Assembly (NCBI GenBank): GCA_965224285.1
Contig: OZ245043.1
Location: 2,294,001-2,358,000 of the forward strand
Reading direction: 5' to 3'
DNA from: JAJCYK01 sp965224285
Lineage (GTDB): Bacteria > Bacteroidota > Bacteroidia > Cytophagales > Cyclobacteriaceae
DNA: 64,000 bases
In this document: piece after piece, positions 1 to 8,110 of the stretch
Numbering within the stretch: the stretch's first letter is position 1
How the letters are laid out: every line of letters starts with the position of its first letter
The notes under the pieces: model-generated
Seen by the model: only the letters and a program-made list of their open reading frames with translations
The model's database searches: none
Told to the model about the DNA's origin: nothing
Translations under genes and position numbers: made by a program

Positions 1-707
1 TGGCCGAAATAGTAAATCAGACCCATGATAAAGGATGTGTGATAATACCGGCCTTTGCATTGGGGCGCACTCAGCTAGTGGTTTATTACTTAAAACAGCT
101 ATTAGATGAGGGAGAGATTCCCAATATTCCCATTTATATTGATAGCCCCATGGCAATCAGTGTAACTGCCCTTTACAAAAAGCACTTTACTGAGCACAAA
201 TTACGCGAAACCGAACTGGAAGAGTCGGTTTTTGACTATCATGGTCTGCGCTACTGCCAGACACCCCAGGAAAGCAAGGCCATCAATTCCCTGGAGAAAA
301 ATGCCATAATAATCTCAGCCAGCGGGATGTGTACCGGGGGCCGTATCGTCCACCACCTGTTTCACCGGTTGCCACGAATAAACGACACCCTGTTATTTGT
401 AGGCTACCAGGCAGTTGGTACCCGTGGGAGACGCATCCTGGATGGTGAACCTACGATTCGCATATTTGGTCAGGATGTAGCTTCAAAATGTCGGGTGGAG
501 CAAATTTCCGGACTGTCCGCTCATGCTGACAGATCAGAATTACTCAAGTGGTTGGGGAATTTCAAAAATAGCCCTGAGCACACATTTATTACTCACGGTG
601 AGCCGGACAGCGCTCATGCCCTGGCCGAAGCCATCAAAAACAAATGGGACTGGAGTCCCATAGTACCGGACTACCTTCAGTGGCACCGGTTGTTTCAGCT
701 GGACTGA
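1..707 (+). CDS. MBL-fold / beta-CASP ribonuclease-like protein (5' end outside window)
   Basis: The reading frame is open from the first bases of the window (codons in frame with position 3), so this is the C-terminal part of a longer protein; the GTG at 39 is not a believable start. The visible part matches the beta-CASP and closing metallo-beta-lactamase segments of the Cft2/YSH1-like family: the IIPAFALGRTQ strand, the IYIDSPMA acidic motif, the GRIVHHL histidine segment, LSAHAD and the final THGE loop. Family members are Zn-dependent RNA nucleases, usually about 450 residues. The N-terminal HxHxDH metal site would lie upstream of the window, so catalytic competence cannot be judged here. 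A short gap separates it from the sigma factor gene, with no terminator visible. Confidence 0.88.
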   Translation, partial: AEIVNQTHDKGCVIIPAFALGRTQLVVYYLKQLLDEGEIPNIPIYIDSPMAISVTALYKKHFTEHKLRETELEESVFDYHGLRYCQTPQESKAINSLEKNAIIISASGMCTGGRIVHHLFHRLPRINDTLLFVGYQAVGTRGRRILDGEPTIRIFGQDVASKCRVEQISGLSAHADRSELLKWLGNFKNSPEHTFITHGEPDSAHALAEAIKNKWDWSPIVPDYLQWHRLFQLD

Positions 708-782
708 AAATGATCTACATTTTTTGAAGACGCATGCAACGGTTTCCTCATGAATCGCATCCAATATATAGAACATGATTAG

Positions 783-1361
783 ATGGGATTAGAGCTCTAC
801 AATTCCAAATTGGAGAATAAACTTATAAAGGCCTGTGTTGAAAAAGATGGCCGGGCACAGAGGGAGTTATACGAGAAATACTCCGCCCGCATGTACCCCA
901 TCTGTATGCGATATGTCCGGGATGCTGATATTGCACAGGATATCTTGGTCATTGGCTTTACTAAGGTTTTTGATAAGATCAGCAGCTACACCGGACAGGG
1001 AAGTTTAGTGGGTTGGATCAGAAAAATCATGATCAATGAAGCTCTAATATATTTGAGGAAAAATAAAACAATGTTTTTAGAGGTAGATATAGAGAATCCC
1101 GGGATAAACAAAAAATTGGAAATTAACGAAGATCATTTACACGCTGAGGATTTGCTTAAAATGGTAAAAGACTTACCGGTTGGCTATCGAACAGTATTTA
1201 ATTTGTACGCCATCGAAGGATACAGCCATGGTGAGATTGCCGAAAAGCTGGGAATCAGTGAAAACACCTCCAAATCTCAATTAAGCAGGGCGCGAAGACT
1301 GCTCCAAAGGAAACTACTAACAGCGGAGCAGCTTAAAGGATCAAAAAATTATCAATCATGA
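783..1361 (+). CDS. ECF-type RNA polymerase sigma-70 factor
   Basis: A 192-residue ECF sigma factor. Region 2 spans roughly residues 22-88 (RELYEKYSARMYPICMRY, then a DIAQDI helix and WIRKI). Region 4 spans about 130-180 with a clear helix-turn-helix (HGEIAEKLGISENTSKSQLSRAR). The usual D-x-TQ-x-F core of region 2.2 is altered (AQDILVIGFTKVF), but the fold signature is intact. Its stop overlaps the start of the next gene by four bases (ATGA), so the two are translationally coupled. The next gene encodes a one-pass membrane protein, the usual layout for a sigma/anti-sigma pair. It probably directs transcription in response to an envelope signal; the regulon is unknown. Confidence 0.92.
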   Translation: MGLELYNSKLENKLIKACVEKDGRAQRELYEKYSARMYPICMRYVRDADIAQDILVIGFTKVFDKISSYTGQGSLVGWIRKIMINEALIYLRKNKTMFLEVDIENPGINKKLEINEDHLHAEDLLKMVKDLPVGYRTVFNLYAIEGYSHGEIAEKLGISENTSKSQLSRARRLLQRKLLTAEQLKGSKNYQS

Positions 1362-2122
1362 ATCACAGACGATTTGACCAACTTTTTAAAGAACACCTGA
1401 CGGAGTATCAGCAGGCACCTCCCACCCAAGCCTGGGATAAACTTGAAACGCAATTGGCAAAGAGCAATCCCTCACCACGACGGTACATATTAAAAATAGC
1501 AGCGGCGGTGATAATTTTAGCCCTTACGGTGACTGCAGTAGTTTATTATGGAAGTGACCCATCAAACAACATTATTACGGAACATACTCCTTTAACCATC
1601 CCTTCTAACTCGGTAGACCCTCCTGATCAAATCGCTACCGGATCATCACCAACACATAAGGAGAAGTCCGGCGTGTCAGCACAAATTCCTGATTTGAAGC
1701 AGGATGAGCAGTTGGTAGGCAGCACCCTAGTTTCCTCTAATCTGGAGCCAGCACATTCACCCATTTCCGAAACCGTAAAACCTGGGAAGGATAAGGTCTT
1801 TAATACAAACTCAAAAACTCCACATAAATCTGAAGAAACACAGGGGCAACTATCCACGAAGAATCTGGAGCAGAAACCTGCAAAACCCAGGATTGTGATC
1901 ACCTACAAAAAAGCTCCGGCTCCCCCTGAACCTACGCTGGCTTTGGTGGAAGAAGCTAATCCCGATACCGGTAATGTTAAAAAGATCTGGCTCAAAGCAA
2001 TGGATATACGTCATAGTGATTTTGGGCTGGCTCACATCCGGGCCGCCAAAGATCAGTTATTTGCTTTCAATAGGATCTTAGAAAAGAACAAAAATGAAGA
2101 GCAGTATAAAGATGAAAAATAA
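1358..2122 (+). CDS. Putative membrane anti-sigma factor
   Basis: A 254-residue protein with a short cytoplasmic N-terminus (MNHRRFDQLFKEHL...AWDKLE), one transmembrane helix at about residues 44-64, and a long low-complexity periplasmic region rich in Pro, Ser, Thr and Lys. There is no zinc-finger HxxxCxxC. The call rests on its position: the start codon overlaps the sigma factor stop, and the N-terminal W-x-x-L pattern is typical of Bacteroidota anti-sigma partners of ECF factors. The C-terminal end overlaps the start of the next exported protein. It could instead be a sensor subunit with no direct sigma contact. Confidence 0.6.
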   Translation: MNHRRFDQLFKEHLTEYQQAPPTQAWDKLETQLAKSNPSPRRYILKIAAAVIILALTVTAVVYYGSDPSNNIITEHTPLTIPSNSVDPPDQIATGSSPTHKEKSGVSAQIPDLKQDEQLVGSTLVSSNLEPAHSPISETVKPGKDKVFNTNSKTPHKSEETQGQLSTKNLEQKPAKPRIVITYKKAPAPPEPTLALVEEANPDTGNVKKIWLKAMDIRHSDFGLAHIRAAKDQLFAFNRILEKNKNEEQYKDEK

Positions 2123-3245
2123 CCTAGTGCGCATACTGGCAGCTACTTTCATTTTGCTATGCGGAATTGTTGCCAGCAGTTATGCTGCTGTGACCCAGGA
2201 TACGGTCATCATTGAATTGGAAAATAATACTCGTATAATTATTTACACCAAAGATGTGCAGGGACTAAAGGACTTGCAAAACTATGATCTTAACGCCATG
2301 TTGAGAGATTTAAGTATGAGTATTGATTCAAGCCAATCAGAGGTCCAGCAATTGGTAATTGAAGATCCCCAGGGAGAAAGATATCTCAGTGATACCACAG
2401 TGGTTATAAATGATGAAATAGAAGTTTTGCATGGTGACGAGACCCCTCAGGAAATTACAATTAGACTGGGCAGATATCGGATCATTACCGATGTCAATGA
2501 ATGGGACGATTTAGAAGATGAAGTGGAGGATTGGGATGATGTTGAGTTCAAAACTTCCGTCCGCGAAGAAGAAGAATCGCCCGCTAATTTCTTTTCATTT
2601 AAGCTTGAGCTCGGCACCAATAACTATCTGGAAGAAGGCAGCTTCCCAGATAACGACGGCGCGCCCTATGCAGTTAGGCCGTGGGGTTCTTGGTATATTG
2701 CACTCGGATGGACCAGAACCCATGAAGTGGCCGGACCCCTATTTTTTGAATGGGGAAGCAGTTTTAGCTGGTATAATTTCAAATTTGAAAACGAACAAGT
2801 AAACCTGGTAAAGGGCCCGGAAACGGTTGAGTTTGCCATTCTGCCCACAGAGATTGAGGGTAAAAAAAGCAAACTTACAGTCTCTCATATTAACATCTCT
2901 TTTGTTCCTTTGTTAGATTTTAGCCGAGGTAAAAGGAAGGTCAAAAGTCTTGAAGGCCCTGGAGTAAGGATTGAAAACTATAAGCAACAGGGATTCAGAG
3001 TGGGACTGGGAATGTATGCCGGATACCGACTGGGAAGTCACACCAAATTCAGATTTAAAGAAAACGGTAAGACTGATAAGGTAAAAGAACACGATAACTT
3101 CTTTCTAAACAATTGGCGCTATGGTTTAAAATTTAGAGTTGGTATTAAAGACTTGGACCTGTTTTTCAATTATGATCTCAATGAATTATTTAGTAGCGGA
3201 CGAGGTCCGGAGTTAAATGCTTTTAGTTTTGGCCTTATTATTTGA
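2112..3245 (+). CDS. Exported outer-membrane beta-barrel-like protein
   Basis: About 377 residues from the ATG at 2112, which opens directly on a signal peptide (MKNNLVRILAATFILLCG ending in SSYAA); an ATG at 2094 adds six residues ahead of it. After an acidic middle region (about residues 60-150, many D/E) the C-terminal half shows alternating hydrophobic strands and short turns ending in an aromatic strand (LNAFSFGLII), as in porin-like small barrels of Bacteroidota. It is the third gene of the sigma/anti-sigma operon and overlaps the second, so it may be the effector or sensor of that system. I cannot name a family. Confidence 0.6.
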   Translation: MKNNLVRILAATFILLCGIVASSYAAVTQDTVIIELENNTRIIIYTKDVQGLKDLQNYDLNAMLRDLSMSIDSSQSEVQQLVIEDPQGERYLSDTTVVINDEIEVLHGDETPQEITIRLGRYRIITDVNEWDDLEDEVEDWDDVEFKTSVREEEESPANFFSFKLELGTNNYLEEGSFPDNDGAPYAVRPWGSWYIALGWTRTHEVAGPLFFEWGSSFSWYNFKFENEQVNLVKGPETVEFAILPTEIEGKKSKLTVSHINISFVPLLDFSRGKRKVKSLEGPGVRIENYKQQGFRVGLGMYAGYRLGSHTKFRFKENGKTDKVKEHDNFFLNNWRYGLKFRVGIKDLDLFFNYDLNELFSSGRGPELNAFSFGLII

Positions 3246-3341
3246 GTCTTAGCGCTAAACAGCACTTTCTAAAAACGGAAGATAATCTTACATAGGTGGG
3301 TTATGCTATGGTCCTAGCCTGATATTCAGCTACATAGTGGG

Positions 3342-3349
3342 TAGTTTTG
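3342..3349 (+). promoter_or_regulatory. Probable Bacteroidota -7 promoter box
   Basis: TAGTTTTG matches the Bacteroidota -7 consensus TAnnTTTG and lies 15 bases before the ATG at 3365. There is no good TTG at the expected -33 position, so this is a moderate call. It would give a leader of about ten bases for the lipoprotein gene. Confidence 0.4.
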
Positions 3350-3364
3350 TACAAATTTACTACT

Positions 3365-4150
3365 ATGAATTCATTTAATAAATTCCTTTTAGCTATTGTA
3401 TTAACTATTTTTTGGGCATGCGGCGATGATTCTGAGAATGTAGATCAGCCGATAACCCAGGAAGACATCGACAACATCGCCTCCATGGATGAGGCCTCCT
3501 CTCAATATTTTGAAACTATTACCCTTAGTAACGAGATATTCGATGACATCGAATCAACCGGTGGCCGAATACACCAATGTCACACTATTGAGGAAACGGG
3601 TAATGATAAAGAAGTAAAGGTCACTTTTGAGGGAACCTGTACCGGTGCTGATGGCAAGGTCCGCTCCGGAAGTATCCTTTTGAACTGGACCGGTGAAATT
3701 TTCGGTGCTGATTTTAGTTACGGTGTTACCTTTATGGATTACGTGGTTGACGGATACCAGGTTGCTGGAACTGTAACCACCTCAGAAATAATCTACGGAG
3801 CCAATACTTTTAGTTTCGTGGTGGTGGTCAACGATGGCGCGGTGGTTTGTCCGGACAGCCGCTCCCTCACCTACGAACAGGATCTTACCTTTACTTTCAA
3901 TGTAGAGGAGGAGATCACTTTCAGCCTCAACGGTTCTATTTCCGGTACTAATAAGGATGGGATCAGTTACGTTGCCACCACCCAGGAACCTGTGCTTTTT
4001 ACCAGCGAATGTGAATTTGCCGTGTCCGGGGTTATCAACGCCACTTTTAACGGCAGGGCCCCGCTTTCGTTGGATTACGGAGACGGTACCTGTAATGATC
4101 AAGCCACTTTGTCCCGTGGTAGTGAATCTGTCAACATTACCCTGGATTGA
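3365..4150 (+). CDS. Lipoprotein of unknown function
   Basis: Starting at the ATG at 3365 gives a lipoprotein signal (MNSFNKFLLAIVLTIFWACGDD) with the modified cysteine after W-A; the earlier in-frame ATG at 3347 only adds a poor hydrophilic extension and lies inside the likely promoter. The mature part (about 240 residues) is acidic and rich in Thr/Gly, with repeated beta-strand patterns and several Cys residues that could form disulphides (CHTIEETG, CTGADG, CPDSRS, CEFAVSG, CNDQAT). This suggests a beta-sandwich exposed at the cell surface. I do not recognise the family. A strong terminator follows, so the gene is probably transcribed alone. Confidence 0.65.
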   Translation: MNSFNKFLLAIVLTIFWACGDDSENVDQPITQEDIDNIASMDEASSQYFETITLSNEIFDDIESTGGRIHQCHTIEETGNDKEVKVTFEGTCTGADGKVRSGSILLNWTGEIFGADFSYGVTFMDYVVDGYQVAGTVTTSEIIYGANTFSFVVVVNDGAVVCPDSRSLTYEQDLTFTFNVEEEITFSLNGSISGTNKDGISYVATTQEPVLFTSECEFAVSGVINATFNGRAPLSLDYGDGTCNDQATLSRGSESVNITLD

Positions 4151-4175
4151 TCAGTAGATCAACTGCATATAAACT

Positions 4176-4208
4176 ATAAGGTGTCCCCCCGGACACCTTA
4201 TTTTTTTA
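4176..4208 (+). terminator. Rho-independent terminator after the lipoprotein gene
   Basis: A perfect 11-bp stem (ATAAGGTGTCC / GGACACCTTAT) with a CCCC loop is followed by a run of T. It lies 26 bases after the lipoprotein stop. Because the stem carries A on its left flank, it may also work in the other direction. Confidence 0.85.
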
Positions 4209-5155
4209 TTATAAAATGATTAGCTCTAAGTATTGCTTCTTATATAGGTAATCGGATCTAGCTCGCCCTTAACGCTGTTCCCTTTCCAGTCATCCCGAGA
4301 CGGAATTTTTTCTACGAAAACACACAAAACACCATGACGTCTGGGGGTATGAATAAGCTATAGTTGTTGATGTAGTGGTCATCCGGAGCAGCGATCAATA
4401 GATAATCTACCATAATAGTCACTCGGCGCAGCCAAGCCACTGAGTTATGTAAATGTTTTATAGTCAGATACTTATATTAATACGTCATAAGCACCGCAAC
4501 GGATGGATCTTATTGCTTAAATAGCAGACTTGACATCGATTACTCTAACTAAAATCCTTACCGCCAATTTGCCATTAAAAGCATCAATTTTTATTTTCTT
4601 TTTGAATGGCTGCTTCTTTGCTGCGCTCATTACAATGACTTTCTATTGAGATTATCACAATGGCTGCATCGGTTTCACCGTGTTCTATTAGTGTATAGCT
4701 TAACTTATAACCCAAACGTCATCATGCTGTATGGTTTGGAATTAAAAAATTCGATCCCGACAAGACTGCGCGGGTGTGCCCGAGCAGAGAATCACAAAGT
4801 GCTACTTGATCATCCACTTCGGATTTTGTATATCCCTATTTCGTTGATCAGAATCCGTTTGATTTCGCGCTCTAGATCAACTCCAGTCCAGGTCATCTCG
4901 ACCACAGTGGAGAGCCTGCCCCTACCGCAGCGTAGGGGATTTTAATTTAATAGCAGATTCCATGTCGATTGTTCTAACTAAACTCTTTCCGGTAGTCAAC
5001 CTAAAAGATATCTCGGCAAGCTCGATATGACCACCGGGTGGGTTGATTTGTCAACAACTCTAACTTATTCATAGCACCTCAACGTTATCATGTCAGTGTG
5101 TTTTGGAATCATAAAATTAAACCTCGACGTGACCAGCAGGAACATACGAGCACAC
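4209..5155. repeat. Gene-free region with degenerate internal repeats
   Basis: I see no credible gene here. Two segments recur in degraded form: 4519-4563 resembles 4948-4993 (both read TAGCAGA...TCGATT..TCTAACTAAA), and about 4705-4765 resembles 5071-5135 (TAACTTAT...ATCATG...TTTGGAAT). A stretch near 4420-4470 (AGTCACTCGGC...CCACTGAG) resembles the hairpin segment near 51549-51610. Together these suggest an old, partly eroded repeat cluster. An open frame of 99 codons at 4646-4945 has no start context or family features and is not called. Confidence 0.5.
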
Positions 5156-5255
5156 CTGGCTTAAGTTTAGCTCGCGTAACTTAAGCCGAAAAAAGATCAA
5201 TTTATTTCAGGTTGTACTCAAGGATAGGACCTGATAAATCTCATTACCAAGTCCA
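5156..5255 (+). repeat. Dispersed non-coding repeat, copy 1
   Basis: About 100 bases closely similar to the first part of the two copies at 51198 and 51738. It begins CTGGCTTAAG and contains a perfect 10-bp inverted repeat GGCTTAAGTT / AACTTAAGCC with a 10-base centre, followed by GATC, TTATTTCAGGTTGT and GGACC. Here the repeat is followed by an IS3 transposase remnant, then resumes with AATTTAATCCAGG, which matches the other copies again. Confidence 0.7.
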
Positions 5256-5289
5256 TAATAGCATTACAATAAAAAACTGGACAAAATAG

Positions 5290-5382
5290 TTAAGCTGCAT
5301 GTTTGATTATTTCAGTTTTTCCAAATTGCTCTGGAGTCAAGTATCCTAAGGAAGAATGTATACGCTTCCGGTGATACCAAAT
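5290..5382 (-). pseudogene. IS3-family transposase (OrfB) C-terminal remnant
   Basis: Read on the minus strand, these 31 codons give IWYHRKRIHSSLGYLTPEQF and then GKTEIIKHAA and a stop. This is the characteristic C-terminus of IS3-family OrfB integrases (the N-R-x-R-x-H-S-x-L-G-Y-x-T-P motif). A stop codon comes immediately upstream in frame, and no catalytic DDE domain is present, so it is a dead fragment. Downstream TGTCCAGTTTTTTA (minus strand, near 5270-5285) may be the old right end of the element. Confidence 0.85.
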
Positions 5383-5414
5383 TTAATCCAGGTTTTAACC
5401 TAGCCTTTTATCAG

Positions 5415-5870
5415 TTAAATCGAACCTAACTCATCATCGAGAGCTCTCTCATGGGGACGTTTAAGGCTGATAGCAAATAGCAATATGGCATAGACTACCA
5501 CGAATAGCTTGTTCTCCGTAAAATACAACAGCGCCACAGTTACTATGCTGCAAGCCATTACCAGCAAGTAAAGCCGCTGATAAAGTTTTTGATAAAGTCT
5601 CGATTTATCTGAAGAATCGACCTTATCAGCCACCTTGCGAAACCTTGATTTTATCCTTAATAATTCACGTATGGGCAAAATCAGCAGGATGAAGGCCAGT
5701 ACCCAAAGTAAAGCCATAATAACATCATTGCCGGTCTGCCAGATAAGCTGATCCTTGGCTGGAAGATACGACGCCCCGAATAGTAACATGGGAAGCCCGA
5801 TACAAGCGTAGAACCACTTCCCAAGGTTGTCCAATAACGCTGCTTTGGTATCCGCTGCCATCTCATGCAA
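5415..5870 (-). CDS. Small four-helix membrane protein, unknown function
   Basis: A 151-residue protein (148 if the ATG at 5861 is used) with four hydrophobic segments at about residues 19-36, 48-66, 94-112 and 114-132, separated by a basic loop (RELLRIKSRFRKVADK). I recognise no family. It is divergent from the TetR gene, and the palindrome between them could control both directions. This makes a link to the phenylacetate operon possible, though nothing in the protein says so. Confidence 0.6.
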   Translation of the reverse strand: MHEMAADTKAALLDNLGKWFYACIGLPMLLFGASYLPAKDQLIWQTGNDVIMALLWVLAFILLILPIRELLRIKSRFRKVADKVDSSDKSRLYQKLYQRLYLLVMACSIVTVALLYFTENKLFVVVYAILLFAISLKRPHERALDDELGSI

Positions 5871-5888
5871 TAGTTTTCTAAGGTTCGA

Positions 5889-5919
5889 TTGCTAACGAAC
5901 GTTAGGTTGTTTATATTTG
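5889..5919 (+). promoter_or_regulatory. Promoter of the tetR-paa operon
   Basis: TTG (5889-5891), a 20-base spacer and TATATTTG (5912-5919) match the Bacteroidota TTG/TAnnTTTG promoter. The -7 box ends only four bases before the ATG at 5924, so transcription would begin at or next to the start codon and the message may be leaderless. The palindromic operator sits inside the spacer. Confidence 0.7.
5892..5905. promoter_or_regulatory. Putative TetR operator palindrome
   Basis: CTAACG-AA-CGTTAG is a perfect 6-bp inverted repeat located exactly between the -33 and -7 boxes. A repressor bound there would block RNA polymerase, which fits autoregulation by the adjacent TetR protein and control of paaABCD behind it. 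Confidence 0.7.
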
Positions 5920-5923
5920 TAAT

Positions 5924-6505
5924 ATGGAAATTGAGGAAAAATCCACCCGGAAACAACAGATCGAAGAAAAAGCCACTGAATTGTTTAAAGATAAGGGATA
6001 TGCCGCCTCAAGCATGCGGGATCTGGCCCTGGTATTGGGTATAGAGGCTGCCAGCCTGTATAGTCATATCAAATCAAAGGAGGAAATTCTACAGAACATT
6101 TGTTTTGGGATGGCAGAGAAGTTTTTTAAGGAGCTTGAAAAGATAGAACCACAGACTCCCGACACTCAATTGGACCTGGCAATAAAGTCTCATTTTCGGG
6201 TAATCAGTCAGAATTTAGCTGCAGCGGCCGTTTTCTTTAACGAGTGGAGACACCTAAGTGAGCCGTATTTGAGTGAATTCCTGGCGCTGAGATCCCGGTA
6301 TGAAGAGTATTTTATGGACATCATTCAAAGGGGCATACAAGCAGGTCACTTCAGGCAGGTGGATAAAAAATTTGCCATGATGACTATCCTTTCAGCGCTA
6401 AACTGGACTCATCAGTGGTTTAAACTGGAAGGAAAGATGACCGAAATGCAGATCGGTAAAGAGCTTTCACGGATTTTAATAAATGGAATAAGACAATCTA
6501 AATAA
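5924..6505 (+). CDS. TetR/AcrR-family regulator of the phenylacetate operon
   Basis: A 193-residue TetR-family repressor. The N-terminal DNA-binding domain (about residues 8-55) shows the expected pattern: RKQQIEEKATELFKDKGYAA, SMRDLALVLGIEAASLYSH and KSKEEIL. The C-terminal helical domain (about 75-190) would bind the inducer. It is the first gene of the run with paaA only three bases downstream, and it has a palindromic operator in its own promoter. By analogy with other TetR-type paa regulators the ligand is probably phenylacetyl-CoA or a related thioester; that is inference from context. Confidence 0.88.
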   Translation: MEIEEKSTRKQQIEEKATELFKDKGYAASSMRDLALVLGIEAASLYSHIKSKEEILQNICFGMAEKFFKELEKIEPQTPDTQLDLAIKSHFRVISQNLAAAAVFFNEWRHLSEPYLSEFLALRSRYEEYFMDIIQRGIQAGHFRQVDKKFAMMTILSALNWTHQWFKLEGKMTEMQIGKELSRILINGIRQSK

Positions 6506-6508
6506 ATT

Positions 6509-7495
6509 ATGTACGGAGGAGGAAACACATTTGAAGCAACCAAATTTGATCACCTGGCCCAGGAAGACCCTGCAAAACTGGATGAATTTGAGGCCAGAAT
6601 TGCCAGAGGGGAGAAGATTGAACCCACAGATTGGATGCCGGAATTATACCGCAAACAGTTGATCCGTATGATCGAACAACACGCGCATAGTGAGATCATA
6701 GGGGCCTTACCTGAAGGCACCTGGATCACCCGTGCCCCGGGATTTAAGCGCAAGTTAGCGCTAATGGCCAAAGTGCAGGACGAAGTTGGCCATGCCCAGT
6801 TGTTGTACAGCGCTGCTGAAACTTTAGGAAAATCTCGGGAGCAAATGATGGAAGACCTGATTAACGGACGCTCCAAATACTCCAACATTTTCAATTATCC
6901 GGCCTTTACCTGGGCTGATAGCACTATAATTTCATGGCTGGTAGATGCCGGAGCCATAGTAAATCAGCTGGCTAATTCCAAAGGGAGTTATGGGCCCTAT
7001 TGCCGGGCGCTGGAGAGGATCTGTGCGGAAGAATCCTTTCATCTTAAATACGGACATCATGCGGTGATTCATTTGGCCACTGGCACTCCACTACAACGTA
7101 AAATGGTTCAGGAGGCTCTTAACCGCTGGTGGCCACCTATGATGCACTTTTTTGGTCCTCCCGACAAAATTTCAGTACATACAGAAGTGTTGACAAAGTG
7201 GAAAGTTAAGATGGCCACTAACGACGAATGTCGTCAACAGTTTCTGGATATGTACGTGCCTAAAATATGGGAATTGCAGTTGACCGTTCCGGATCCTAAT
7301 TTAAAGAAAAACGAAGAATCACGTCAGTGGGAATACACCGAGCCTGACTGGGAAGAGTTTAAACGGGTGATCAATGGGGATGGTCCCTGTAACAAAGAGC
7401 GATTGGCCGTACGAAAAACCGCAGAAGAAAGAGGCAGATGGGTGAGACAAGCTCTATTAAATCCTCAGAATCAATATGTAACACCTTTAGCTTGA
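6509..7495 (+). CDS. paaA: 1,2-phenylacetyl-CoA epoxidase catalytic subunit PaaA
   Basis: A 328-residue protein, close to the usual PaaA length. It is the di-iron catalytic subunit that epoxidises phenylacetyl-CoA. The diiron carboxylate motifs are visible: QDEVGHAQLL (ExxH near residues 92-95) and CAEESFHLKYGHH (ExxxH near residues 173-178). The family opening MYGGGNTFE and the segment ITRAPGFKRKLALMAKVQDE are well conserved. It follows the tetR gene by three bases and is followed by paaB after three bases, so the genes are co-transcribed. Confidence 0.96.
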   Translation: MYGGGNTFEATKFDHLAQEDPAKLDEFEARIARGEKIEPTDWMPELYRKQLIRMIEQHAHSEIIGALPEGTWITRAPGFKRKLALMAKVQDEVGHAQLLYSAAETLGKSREQMMEDLINGRSKYSNIFNYPAFTWADSTIISWLVDAGAIVNQLANSKGSYGPYCRALERICAEESFHLKYGHHAVIHLATGTPLQRKMVQEALNRWWPPMMHFFGPPDKISVHTEVLTKWKVKMATNDECRQQFLDMYVPKIWELQLTVPDPNLKKNEESRQWEYTEPDWEEFKRVINGDGPCNKERLAVRKTAEERGRWVRQALLNPQNQYVTPLA

Positions 7496-7498
7496 GAG

Positions 7499-8110
7499 AT
7501 GGACTCACTAGATCCCAGAATTAGCAGATGGCAAGTATCTCCGGTAGCAGACGACGGAGTTAAAAAGGATACACTGGATCAATTGATCACATACGAGGTA
7601 TTCTTGCAACAACGGGAGGGGAAACCTTTTGTTCATGCAGGGATTGTACATGCAGGCAGTTTGGAAATGGCATTTATTTTTGCCAAAGAACAATTCAGCA
7701 GGCGGTATACCTGCACTGGCATGTGGGTGATTTCAACTCAAGACATAACTGTTACTCCTTACACCGATCTGGAGGAAAATATATATGACCTGATTGAGGA
7801 GGATATTACTGAAGATGAAGAAACAAAAGAAAGCTATCAGGTGTTTCATCTTATGAAGCGAGGCAAACAACACAAGTTGGAGGGAGAAGTTAAGGCATCA
7901 AATTCTGAAAACGCCCTTGCGATGGCCAAACGCAGCTTCGACCAGGGAGAACCTGTGCTCAATGTTTGGGTGGCCAAAACCGCTGATTTTTTGCGGTCTA
8001 CGGAAGAGGATCAGGCAATATGGTCCACATTGAAAGAGAAAACCCACCGGGAAGTTATATCCTACAAAGCTGGGGATAGACTTAAAGCCTTCAAAGAACA
8101 AAATTCATGA
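7499..8110 (+). CDS. paaB: Phenylacetyl-CoA epoxidase subunit PaaB, two tandem PaaB domains
   Basis: 203 residues, about twice the length of the single-domain PaaB of proteobacteria (about 95). Two PaaB-like units can be seen. The first is at about residues 26-85 (YEVFLQQREGKPFVHAG...MAFIFAKEQFSRR...MWVISTQDI). The second is at about residues 114-170 (YQVFHLMKRGKQHKLEG...NALAMAKRSFDQ...VWVAKTADF). The second unit has lost the HAG motif of the first. PaaB is thought to bridge the PaaAC heterodimers; a fused pair could fix the stoichiometry. It overlaps paaC by four bases. Confidence 0.9.
   Translation: MDSLDPRISRWQVSPVADDGVKKDTLDQLITYEVFLQQREGKPFVHAGIVHAGSLEMAFIFAKEQFSRRYTCTGMWVISTQDITVTPYTDLEENIYDLIEEDITEDEETKESYQVFHLMKRGKQHKLEGEVKASNSENALAMAKRSFDQGEPVLNVWVAKTADFLRSTEEDQAIWSTLKEKTHREVISYKAGDRLKAFKEQNS

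Noticed and set aside
4646..4945. A 99-codon open frame in the repeat region
   Set aside because: No family features, no start context, and it lies between degenerate repeats. It is likely chance.
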